Source of the DNA: UBA11996 sp964394975
GTDB lineage: Bacteria > Chloroflexota > Dehalococcoidia > Lucifugimonadales > UBA826
Direction: 5' to 3'
DNA length: 10,593 nt
Assembly: GCA_964394975.1 (NCBI GenBank)
Contig: CAYMZR010000075.1
Coordinates: 1-10,593, forward strand
Positions within the stretch are counted from its first letter, which is position 1. The number at the start of each line of letters is the position of its first letter. This document shows, one piece after another, positions 1-5,767 of the stretch. The position numbers and the translations under genes were made by a program. Under the pieces are notes generated by a model. That model did no database searches. It had not been told where the DNA came from and saw only the letters and a list, made by a program, of their open reading frames with translations.

Positions 1-44
1 GTATTGTGGTTCTTCACCATGATGTACAAGCTGAAAATAATAAC

Positions 45-128
45 TTTGACAGCAACCTGTCCGAAACAAGACAGACTTTGCCGGTCTTCCAAACCTGAGG
101 CACAGATTCCAAACTTTCCTGGGGAGGC
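45..128 (+). repeat. Degenerate tRNA-Arg-like repeat, copy A
   Basis: This stretch aligns without gaps to 2254-2337 (copy B). Both begin with TTTGACAG and share TTTGCCGGTCTTC, then AAACCTGAGGCAC and GATTCCA. CCGGT-(7-base loop)-ACCTG looks like an anticodon stem with one mismatch, and the following GAGGCAC plus TTCCA resemble the variable loop and T-loop of tRNA-Arg, also seen at 10358-10401. The acceptor ends do not pair, so this is not a functional tRNA. It is either a decayed attachment-site copy or an intergenic repeat derived from a tRNA. The rest of 1-252 contains no convincing gene. Confidence 0.55.
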
Positions 129-161
129 AGCGCTAGGTACCTTGGTTTTGTCATCCGTCAC

Positions 162-190
162 TTGTCATATTCAATGCAATTGGTGACAAT
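162..190 (+). promoter_or_regulatory. Possible promoter of the aldehyde dehydrogenase unit
   Basis: TTGTCA at 162-167 is followed after 17 bases by GACAAT at 185-190, a 5/6 and 4/6 match to the sigma-70 -35 and -10 boxes. It lies about 60 bases before the start codon. The match is modest and could be chance in AT-rich DNA. Confidence 0.25.
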
Positions 191-252
191 ACACCTATCA
201 ACCGCAACTATTCCATCCAGAAGTCAATAAGAAAAACAATTTGGAGTTAAAT

Positions 253-1746
253 ATGTCAAATAGACCCGAATTTAAATCCCAGTACGAGAATTATATTGGT
301 GGACAATGGGTGCCGCCGGTAGATGGTGACTATTTCGATAATAATTCACCAGTTGACGGAAGTCTAATTGCTAAAGTTCCAAAATCAAATAAAAATGATA
401 TTGACCTCGCTGTTAAGGCTGGATGGAAAGCTGCTCCCGAATGGAACAGTTCATCTGCAACTGAAAGAAGTGCGCTATTAAATAAAATTGCAGATCGGGT
501 TGAAGAAAATCTGGATTATTTAGCCAAAGCTGAAACCTGGGATAATGGAAAAGCTATACGTGAGACAACAGCTGCTGATCTTCCATTGACAATCGATCAC
601 TTCAGATATTTTGCAGGAGTTATTCGTGCTGAGTCGGGTGAAATGTCTGATCTTGATTCCAATACTGTATCAATGGAAATACATGAGCCATTAGGTGTAG
701 TCGGGCAGATCATTCCATGGAATTTCCCTATTTTAATGGCTGCATGGAAATTGGCCCCAGCTTTAGCTGCGGGCAACTGTGTTGTTTTAAAACCTGCAGA
801 GCAAACTCCTGTTTCAATCCTTCTTCTAATGGAATTAATTGAGGATCTAATTCCTAAAGGAGTGGTAAATATTGTCAATGGATTCGGACCAGAAGCAGGT
901 CAACCTCTAGCTAAGCACCCCGACATAAAGAAAATTGCATTCACGGGCGAGACCACCACTGGTCGTCTCATAATGCAATATGCATCAGAAAATATTATTC
1001 CATTTACATTGGAATTGGGTGGGAAGTCTCCCAATATTTTCTTTGATAGCGTTATGGCGGAAGATGACAATTTCCTAGATAAAGCCATTGAAGGGCTTGT
1101 GCTTTTTGCATTCAATCAAGGAGAAGTTTGTACATGCCCATCCAGAGCATTGATTCAAGAAAATATTTATGATGCTTTTATAGAACGTTCATTAAAACGA
1201 ATTGAAGCCATTACCATGGGTGATACCTTGGATAGCGGAACCATGATGGGTGCTCAAGCTTCTAATGATCAATACCAGAAGATTCTGAATTACATTGATA
1301 TTGGGAAACAAGAAGGTGCGGAAGTTCTTATCGGTGGTGAAGCCTACCAAAATGAAACCTACCCAGATGGTTATTATATTAAACCCACTGTATTTAAAGG
1401 GAATAATAAAATGCGTATTTTCCAGGAAGAGATTTTTGGACCAGTTTTGAGTGTTACTACTTTTAAAGATGAAGCGGAAGCATTGGAAATTGCTAATGAC
1501 ACTCTTTATGGATTAGGCGCTGGAGTATGGACACGCGATATTCATCAAATGCAGTCTATGTCCCGTGGTATTGAAGCGGGTCGAGTTTGGTGTAACTGCT
1601 TTCATGCATACCCAGCCCATGCTTCATTTGGTGGATATAAGAAATCCGGGATTGGTAGAGAGACACATAAAATGATGCTCGACCATTATCGCCATACCAA
1701 AAACATATTAATATCCTATGATAAAAATCCTTTAGGGTTCTTTTAA
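253..1746 (+). CDS. NAD(P)+-dependent aldehyde dehydrogenase, ExaC/AldB/AcoD type
   Basis: A 497-residue cytosolic aldehyde dehydrogenase that oxidises a short aldehyde, most likely acetaldehyde, to the acid. Landmarks are PWNFP with the oxyanion asparagine at 157, VLKPAEQTP with cofactor-binding Lys180, LELGGKSP with general-base Glu254, and NQGEVCTCPSR with catalytic Cys293. The double-cysteine CTC and the overall length match the ExaC/AldB/AcoD branch, which includes acetaldehyde dehydrogenase II of acetoin degradation. The start at 253 is chosen because GGAG (243-246) sits six bases upstream; an in-frame TTG at 241 would overlap that ribosome site. The gene is AT-rich and is followed after 44 bases by a DUF779 gene, the usual partner of this subfamily. 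The family call is firm; the exact substrate is inferred. Confidence 0.95.
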   Translation: MSNRPEFKSQYENYIGGQWVPPVDGDYFDNNSPVDGSLIAKVPKSNKNDIDLAVKAGWKAAPEWNSSSATERSALLNKIADRVEENLDYLAKAETWDNGKAIRETTAADLPLTIDHFRYFAGVIRAESGEMSDLDSNTVSMEIHEPLGVVGQIIPWNFPILMAAWKLAPALAAGNCVVLKPAEQTPVSILLLMELIEDLIPKGVVNIVNGFGPEAGQPLAKHPDIKKIAFTGETTTGRLIMQYASENIIPFTLELGGKSPNIFFDSVMAEDDNFLDKAIEGLVLFAFNQGEVCTCPSRALIQENIYDAFIERSLKRIEAITMGDTLDSGTMMGAQASNDQYQKILNYIDIGKQEGAEVLIGGEAYQNETYPDGYYIKPTVFKGNNKMRIFQEEIFGPVLSVTTFKDEAEALEIANDTLYGLGAGVWTRDIHQMQSMSRGIEAGRVWCNCFHAYPAHASFGGYKKSGIGRETHKMMLDHYRHTKNILISYDKNPLGFF

Positions 1747-1754
1747 ATCAAAAA

Positions 1755-1790
1755 AGAGGAAACGGGTAGTTTAAACTACCCGCATCTATT
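1755..1790 (+). promoter_or_regulatory. Shine-Dalgarno, 20-base palindrome, start codon arrangement
   Basis: Between the two genes lies the perfect palindrome CGGGTAGTTTAAACTACCCG (1763-1782), which can form an 8-bp stem with a TTAA loop in RNA. The only good ribosome-binding sequence, AGAGGAA (1755-1761), is on its 5' side, about 29 bases from the ATG at 1791, which is too far for normal initiation. Folding would leave roughly 10 unpaired bases between them. No U-tract follows, so it is not a standard terminator. It could instead be a DNA operator or a message-stability hairpin. Confidence 0.6.
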
Positions 1791-2168
1791 ATGTATACCG
1801 AACGTATCAGCGTAACCGACAAAGCCAAAGAGGTTATAGATCAATTACGAGAGAAACATGGCGACCTTATGTTTCATCAAAGTGGTGGATGCTGTGACGG
1901 CTCTGCACCCATGTGTTTTAAAAAAGGTGAATTCATTGTCGGATCTATAGACTTATCCCTCGGCACCATTCATGGATGCGAGTTTTTTATGGCCGAAGAT
2001 CAATTTGAATATTATAAATATTCCCATATCACCATTGACATTTGCCAAGGACGAGGATCGAGTTTTTCGTTAGAGATTCCCCTCGGATTGAGGTTTATGA
2101 CAGTGTCAAGGATACTAACAAATGATGAGTATAAATCCTTAAGACCACCTGAACATAAATACCAATGA
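1791..2168 (+). CDS. DUF779 family protein
   Basis: A 125-residue soluble protein with the DUF779 signature: LMFHQSGGCCDGSAPMC at about residues 26-42, containing Cys34, Cys35 and Cys42, which could bind a metal or act in redox chemistry. The C-terminal half is beta-rich (GRGSSFSLEIPLGLRF). DUF779 genes very often follow ExaC/AldB-type aldehyde dehydrogenases, as here, so a role in maturing, protecting or regulating that enzyme is likely, though the sequence alone does not show which. The ATG lies just after a stable intercistronic hairpin, with the Shine-Dalgarno upstream of it, so translation may be coupled or structure-dependent. Length is near the family norm. No terminator is visible after the stop. 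Confidence 0.9.
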   Translation: MYTERISVTDKAKEVIDQLREKHGDLMFHQSGGCCDGSAPMCFKKGEFIVGSIDLSLGTIHGCEFFMAEDQFEYYKYSHITIDICQGRGSSFSLEIPLGLRFMTVSRILTNDEYKSLRPPEHKYQ

Positions 2169-2253
2169 CAGTAAATTTTGGCAAAAGAGCCTGATTCAGA
2201 AGGCTGAGGCGTAACGAGAGGTTCCTGCTATTAGGGTACTGGCGATAGGGAAT
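2169..2253. other. Non-coding stretch after the DUF779 gene
   Basis: No gene is evident. The part at about 2203-2240 (CTGAGGC, then GAGAGGTTC, then CTG and TTAGGGTAC) loosely follows the order of the variable loop, T-arm and acceptor 3' end of the tRNA-Arg fragment at 10358-10401, with gaps. It may be a further, badly decayed copy. A weaker counterpart (GGTTC to GTAC) is seen at 8-27 before copy A. Confidence 0.3.
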
Positions 2254-2337
2254 TTTGACAGAAATCTCTGCGACCCAAGGCTGAGTTTGCCGGTCTTCTA
2301 AACCTGAGGCACGGATTCCAGTCTGGCCAGGGTTGCC
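2254..2337 (+). repeat. Degenerate tRNA-Arg-like repeat, copy B (candidate attL)
   Basis: This is the homologue of 45-128. It contains CCGGT-CTTCTAA-ACCTG, an anticodon arm reading UCU with one stem mismatch, then GAGGCACGGATTCCAGTC, which matches most of the corresponding part of the tRNA-Arg(CCU) fragment at 10361-10387 (about 22 of 27 bases). GCGACCC (2270-2276) can pair fully with GGGTTGC (2330-2336), imitating an acceptor stem, but the total of 67 bases leaves too little for a normal D-arm and the T-stem does not pair. It is best read as a tRNA-derived attachment-site relic. A tandem ATGGTCAC repeat follows 30 bases later. Confidence 0.55.
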
Positions 2338-2361
2338 TTTTTAACCTCCTGGGCCAATATA

Positions 2362-2391
2362 AATTATGGTCACAAAATGGTCAGGAACTCT
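2362..2391 (+). repeat. Tandem ATGGTCAC repeat, left copy (candidate integrase arm-type site)
   Basis: ATGGTCAC (2366-2373) is followed by AAA and a second ATGGTCA (2377-2383), an 11-base period. Bases 2362-2383 are identical to 10216-10237 over 22 positions, and similarity continues through AACTCT. Short direct repeats spaced by about one helical turn beside a tRNA-derived core are typical of tyrosine-integrase arm sites or excisionase sites. The repeat also spells a ten-codon frame starting at 2366 that stops at once, which I do not consider a gene. Confidence 0.6.
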
Positions 2392-2632
2392 CGGCTGAAT
2401 TCATAGTTACAGCTAAATCTACAAAATCCAATTAATCTAAACCTTGAGGTTCTATTGACATACTATGAGAGATTTAAGCCGATACTTTGCCAATAACGAG
2501 TAAAACGGTGAAAGCTTTGCTCCTTTTAGAAGCAAGGTTTCGTCATTGACGGTGAGAATGTTTAGAACTCTAAGTCGTATAGCTTACAGAACAGGTTCCT
2601 GAATACAAAAAATATAATAATGGTTAGAAATT
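2392..2632. other. Non-coding stretch before the 84-residue gene
   Basis: No gene is evident. TCTAAACCTTGAGG at about 2436-2449 resembles the repeat core with one extra T, and a perfect TTGACA box follows at 2455-2460. No good -10 box lies at the standard 16-18 base spacing (the nearest, GATACT at 2481, is 20 bases away), so a promoter for the downstream gene is only possible. Confidence 0.3.
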
Positions 2633-2644
2633 ATGGAGGAAAAC

Positions 2645-2899
2645 ATGTTATTTCATGTAACTGTTGACCACACCGCAGAAAGTTGCCCACTAGTAACCAA
2701 TTCTCCTGAAAAAATGATGACTTCTGAGGGGGCAAAAAAAGCAGGAGTGAAAGTCATTTTAGCTCTCGGAGGCAGAGCAGAGCATCGTGCTGTCTATGTG
2801 GTAGATACTGATGAAGTAGATAAGTTGTACGAATTTTTGAGTCCTGCTTTAAGCTGGGCCAAGTGTGATATTGCCCCTGTAAGAGAATTGGACTTCTGA
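2645..2899 (+). CDS. Small protein of unknown function
   Basis: An 84-residue soluble protein. The start at 2645 is preferred over the in-frame ATG at 2633 because GGAGG (2635-2639) lies five bases before it and overlaps the earlier ATG. The pattern of alternating strands and helices (MLFHVTVDHT; then GVKVILALGG; HRAVYVVDTD; EVDKLYEFLSP) suggests a small ferredoxin-like or dimeric alpha-beta-barrel fold, as in many short stress or catabolic proteins, but I cannot name a family with certainty. Cys14 and a second cysteine in the WAKCDI segment are present. There is no signal peptide or membrane segment. It stands alone, just inside the candidate left end of the island and convergent with the recombinase remnant. 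Confidence 0.75.
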   Translation: MLFHVTVDHTAESCPLVTNSPEKMMTSEGAKKAGVKVILALGGRAEHRAVYVVDTDEVDKLYEFLSPALSWAKCDIAPVRELDF

Positions 2900-2951
2900 T
2901 TTAAATATGTACCGATTGCCTTCTTAAATATGTGGCTCCTTTTTTGAAATG

Positions 2952-3206
2952 CTAGCCTTCTAAGACTTCATTCATCTTCTCTGAAGCTTCCATATGCATA
3001 CCTGGGTCGACGAGGCTATAGATATCCATCGTGGTTGAATAGTGTGAGTGCCCGAGCATTTCCTGAACCACTTTCCCAGGGACCCCTTTGAGAAGGGCTA
3101 AGCTCGCTGCGGAATGCATAAGGTCATGTACCCTTATGTGTTTTTCAATTCCAGACCATGAACAACTTATAAGATATGACTCCAACCATATGATGAAATT
3201 GTGATA
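2952..3206 (-). pseudogene. Tyrosine recombinase (phage-type integrase), C-terminal remnant
   Basis: The open frame is about 85 residues and holds only the end of the catalytic domain of a tyrosine recombinase that is normally 350-400 residues long. It reads IRVHDLMHSAASLALLKGVP, then EMLGHSHYSTTMDIY, the standard order of motif II, motif III and the nucleophile. The tyrosine of DIY and the histidine of LGHS are kept, but the second catalytic arginine (normally HDLRH) is methionine. The arm-binding, core-binding and first-arginine segments are absent: a stop at 3207-3209 closes the frame, and no methionine or Shine-Dalgarno is seen before the homologous part. Both truncation and the lost arginine make it inactive. 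It lies inside the candidate island ends, about 0.6 kb from the left ATGGTCAC repeat, and is probably the relic of the enzyme that inserted it. Confidence 0.85.
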
Positions 3207-3333
3207 TCAACGCAGACGAGCCTCATATTTGAGAAGGCTTTCTAAATACCTTGGTAGGATATACCTGAGGAAGGTTGTTTGGAAAAATTGAAATTGATTC
3301 AGGTAGAAGATAATTGGAATTAGGGAGGCGAAT

Positions 3334-4515
3334 ATGTCTTTACCCGATAGATTAGGTTTTGGAATATTCCTAGCACCATTTCATGCACCGTTTGAAAACC
3401 CAACATTGGCACTAGAACGAGACCTTGAGTTGCTTGAATGGCTCGATTATCTTGGTTACGATGAGGCTTGGATAGGAGAACACCATAGCTGTGGTTGGGA
3501 AACCATCTCATCTCCAGAAATATTTATTGCAACCGCGGCGCAGCGCACTAAGCACATCAAGCTTGGCACTGGCGTTATTCCTTTGCCCTATCACCACCCA
3601 CTGATAGTGGCGAATAGAATGGTCCTGCTGGACCATTTGACGAGAGGCCGAGCAGCGATGGGGGTAGGACCAGGCGCTCTCAATTCCGATGGGCACATGC
3701 TGGGCCTACCCCACGAACAGGCGCGGCCTCGCATGGAAGAGTCACTGGACGTGATCATGCGACTCTTAACCGAAGAGGAACCGTTTACCTATCGTTCCGA
3801 CTGGTTTGAGTTGGTAGACGCGCATCTTCAACTCCGTCCTTATAGCCAACCTCACTTTGAAATCATGGTGGCCTCAGCCCAATCACCGATAGGGATGAAG
3901 CTTGCCGGAAAGCACGGAGCAACCCCCGTGTCCCTCACGTTCGCCCGTTCGCCTGGGGGCTTCTATCACAATACTCTCAAAGATCTTTGGGAGATCGGGG
4001 TCCAGTCTGCTGCCGAATTCGGCCGGGAGATGAACCGCGAAAACTGGGGCTTAGTGCAGCATGTGTTCTTAGCCGACTCCAAAAAGGAGGCGATGTCCAT
4101 CGCCCGCAGGAATTCGGGGCTGTTGATGAGGGAGTACTTCGATAAAGTGGTGGGCAACCCACCGATCGATGGCCCGGCCGACCAGATTATCGATAAAATG
4201 GTCGACGAGGGTATTTGGTGTATTGGCACTCCCGACGACCTCGTGGACTCTATCAATCGTCTCGATGAGGAAAGTGGCGGCTTCGGCAAGTTCATTTTCT
4301 TGGCAACAGAGCTCGGTACCCATGAACAGATGAAAAACAGCTACGAGTTGGCCGCCAGGTACGTCATGCCCAAATTCCAAGGCAGCACGGCTAGCCTGGA
4401 CATGTCTTTCGATTTCTTCAGAGGCATGAGAGACGCTCTGGCAGAGGAGAGGGAAAGCGCATTGCACAATGCGAGCCGGGCCTACGAGGAAGAACGGGCT
4501 ACCTGGAAGAAATAG
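3334..4515 (+). CDS. Luciferase-like (LLM class) flavin-dependent monooxygenase
   Basis: A 393-residue enzyme of the bacterial luciferase-like TIM-barrel family, which uses reduced flavin from a partner reductase and O2. Recognisable parts are the N-terminal strand RLGFGIFLAPFHAP, GYDEAWIGEHH (residues 41-51), the LGTGVIPLPYHHPL segment (77-90), LTRGRAAMGVGPGALNSD (102-119) and the late GTPDDLVDSI (298-307). The pattern resembles the limonene 1,2-monooxygenase/alkanal monooxygenase-like group, but the substrate cannot be read from sequence. Residues 355-393 form a charged helical tail. GGGAGG at 3323-3328 supports the start. From about 3530 to the end the gene is markedly GC-richer (near 55% in sampled lines) than the aldehyde dehydrogenase (near 35-40%), suggesting a separate origin. 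It has no same-strand partner nearby, and no reductase gene is in the window. Confidence 0.93.
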   Translation: MSLPDRLGFGIFLAPFHAPFENPTLALERDLELLEWLDYLGYDEAWIGEHHSCGWETISSPEIFIATAAQRTKHIKLGTGVIPLPYHHPLIVANRMVLLDHLTRGRAAMGVGPGALNSDGHMLGLPHEQARPRMEESLDVIMRLLTEEEPFTYRSDWFELVDAHLQLRPYSQPHFEIMVASAQSPIGMKLAGKHGATPVSLTFARSPGGFYHNTLKDLWEIGVQSAAEFGREMNRENWGLVQHVFLADSKKEAMSIARRNSGLLMREYFDKVVGNPPIDGPADQIIDKMVDEGIWCIGTPDDLVDSINRLDEESGGFGKFIFLATELGTHEQMKNSYELAARYVMPKFQGSTASLDMSFDFFRGMRDALAEERESALHNASRAYEEERATWKK

Positions 4516-4813
4516 ATAGAGAGCACCGGGACGCGAGACTGGAGTGAATATTCTCATCAAAGTATCAATATATATCTGAACCCTTAGTCAAACAGGATTT
4601 AGTTCAGGAAACACACTTATGGTAATTTGCCAGATTTCGTTAAATTAGCTAATAGGTCGTCGTATGCATTACGGTTGACTGGCAAAGAGATTCCTAAACC
4701 GAATGTACAAGGTTTTAGTCCTGATAGAGACTTCACTCCATTTAAACACGTCAATTCATTTGGTGGTTGCCTCCAAACCTGAGATGACATGTGAAATAGT
4801 AGCCTTAAAGGTT
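4516..4813. other. Non-coding gap with tRNA-Arg-like fragments
   Basis: About 300 bases between the convergent monooxygenase and bicupin genes. No credible gene or hairpin terminator is seen. It contains the tRNA-Arg-like copy at 4690-4727 and, 80 bases further, CTCCAAACCTGAG (4771-4783), which matches the core of copy A in 13 of 14 positions but not beyond. Confidence 0.5.
4690..4727 (+). repeat. tRNA-Arg(CCU)-like 3' fragment, copy D
   Basis: This aligns to 10359-10395 with about 31 of 37 positions equal and one extra base: ATTCCTAAACCG is identical, then TACAAGGTT, then AGTCCTG and TAG. It therefore covers the anticodon loop (CCU), the 3' anticodon strand and the T-arm of the same tRNA-Arg, decayed in the variable loop and T-loop. 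It has no 5' half and ends near the acceptor strand. It probably marks an old insertion junction between the 2.4-kb segment to its left and the 5.7-kb segment to its right. Confidence 0.6.
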
Positions 4814-5593
4814 CTATTCCCGAGGAGGAGGTGCATCTTCATCGCCTTCCTGGAAAACGTGGAGCCCTTCGGAATCAGTTATTGCCAATCTGAAGGAAGT
4901 TTCCGAGCCTTGGGTAAGTATGTGATGTTTCAATCCCCTAGGCAAATACATGATATCGCCTTCTTTTACCTGGTATACGGGGCGTTTGTCACCCAGATTC
5001 CAGGTTAGCTCCCCCTTCAGGATTGTCCACCATTCGTCGAATTCTGGGTGCCAGTGTGCGTCATGTGGTGTTCCAGGAGCACTGTATACCAGATTGGCAG
5101 TATTTAATGAATCCTTGATGATGCTAGTTACCCACTGTGGTTCGCCCAGTTGTTCTATTACTGAGTCCAAGGTGGTATGTAGAAGGTTAGGGGGTTCTTT
5201 TTGAGTAGGGTAGGGGACTGTTTGATTACCTCGATCTTTCCTATTGGCATGATCAGAACCAATCTTGCTTACATGCAATCTAACAGAAGATTCATTGCCA
5301 ATAGTTCTTATAAGATGTCTTTCTCCAGCAGGAGCTAGTACAACATCTCCTTTGTGGGCATGTATGGTCGGGAAATCACCTATTTCAAACTCAAGTGAAC
5401 CTTTGAGTATGATCCAAAATTCATTAAAGTCAGGATGGTAGTGATCGTCGTTTACCGATCCTGGAGTGTCACAGATTAACCCCACATTATTGCGTCCATC
5501 TGAGAATAGGGCTTCATACCATGGACCGTCTCCTTTTGAATCAATAATATTTGAGGTTCTAATCTGCATCGGTTCCGTGCTTATAGGTAACAT
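4814..5593 (-). CDS. Two-domain cupin (bicupin) protein
   Basis: A 259-residue cytosolic protein made of two cupin domains. Domain 1 has the full motif G45-X5-H51-X-H53-X4-E58-X6-G65 and motif 2 with Pro88, Gly90 and His93. Domain 2 repeats it as Gly174, His180, His182, Glu187 and Gly194, then Pro218, Gly220 and His223. Each site therefore keeps two histidines and a glutamate plus the distal histidine expected to bind one metal. Cupins of this layout include dioxygenases, isomerases and sugar- or acid-binding proteins; the substrate is not evident. GGAGG lies just before the start. The gene follows E2 on the same strand after 174 bases and may be the last gene of that operon or have its own promoter. 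No terminator hairpin is visible after its end. Confidence 0.88.
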   Translation of the reverse strand: MLPISTEPMQIRTSNIIDSKGDGPWYEALFSDGRNNVGLICDTPGSVNDDHYHPDFNEFWIILKGSLEFEIGDFPTIHAHKGDVVLAPAGERHLIRTIGNESSVRLHVSKIGSDHANRKDRGNQTVPYPTQKEPPNLLHTTLDSVIEQLGEPQWVTSIIKDSLNTANLVYSAPGTPHDAHWHPEFDEWWTILKGELTWNLGDKRPVYQVKEGDIMYLPRGLKHHILTQGSETSFRLAITDSEGLHVFQEGDEDAPPPRE

Positions 5594-5767
5594 TTATACC
5601 TCCGTTTTCAAGCTGAATCGTCCGTAGTTCTTGCTAAGCTGATAATAGCACTCCTGAGGAAAATAAATTAAATCCCAGTTCTATACCTCGATGATGTCTA
5701 GGATCAAAGGGTGATTTCTCTTATTGCTAATTACAACCGGACGATAAATTCATATGGCTTAGCAATT

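Noticed and set aside
4..186. A 60-residue open frame at the left edge
   Set aside because: It has no ribosome site, crosses the tRNA-like repeat and shows no domain-like pattern.
4069..4560. A 163-residue minus-strand frame
   Set aside because: It lies antisense to the well-supported flavin monooxygenase and comes from its GC-rich codon use.
4771..4783. CTCCAAACCTGAG as a fifth tRNA-like copy
   Set aside because: Similarity to copy A covers only 14 bases and stops on both sides; chance cannot be excluded.
4703..5008. A 101-residue plus-strand frame
   Set aside because: It runs antisense into the bicupin gene, whose metal motifs are intact; no ribosome site.
5723..5766. Inverted repeat ATTGCTAA/TTAGCAAT after the E2 gene as a terminator
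   Set aside because: An 8-bp stem with a 28-base loop and no clear T-tract is too weak for an intrinsic terminator.
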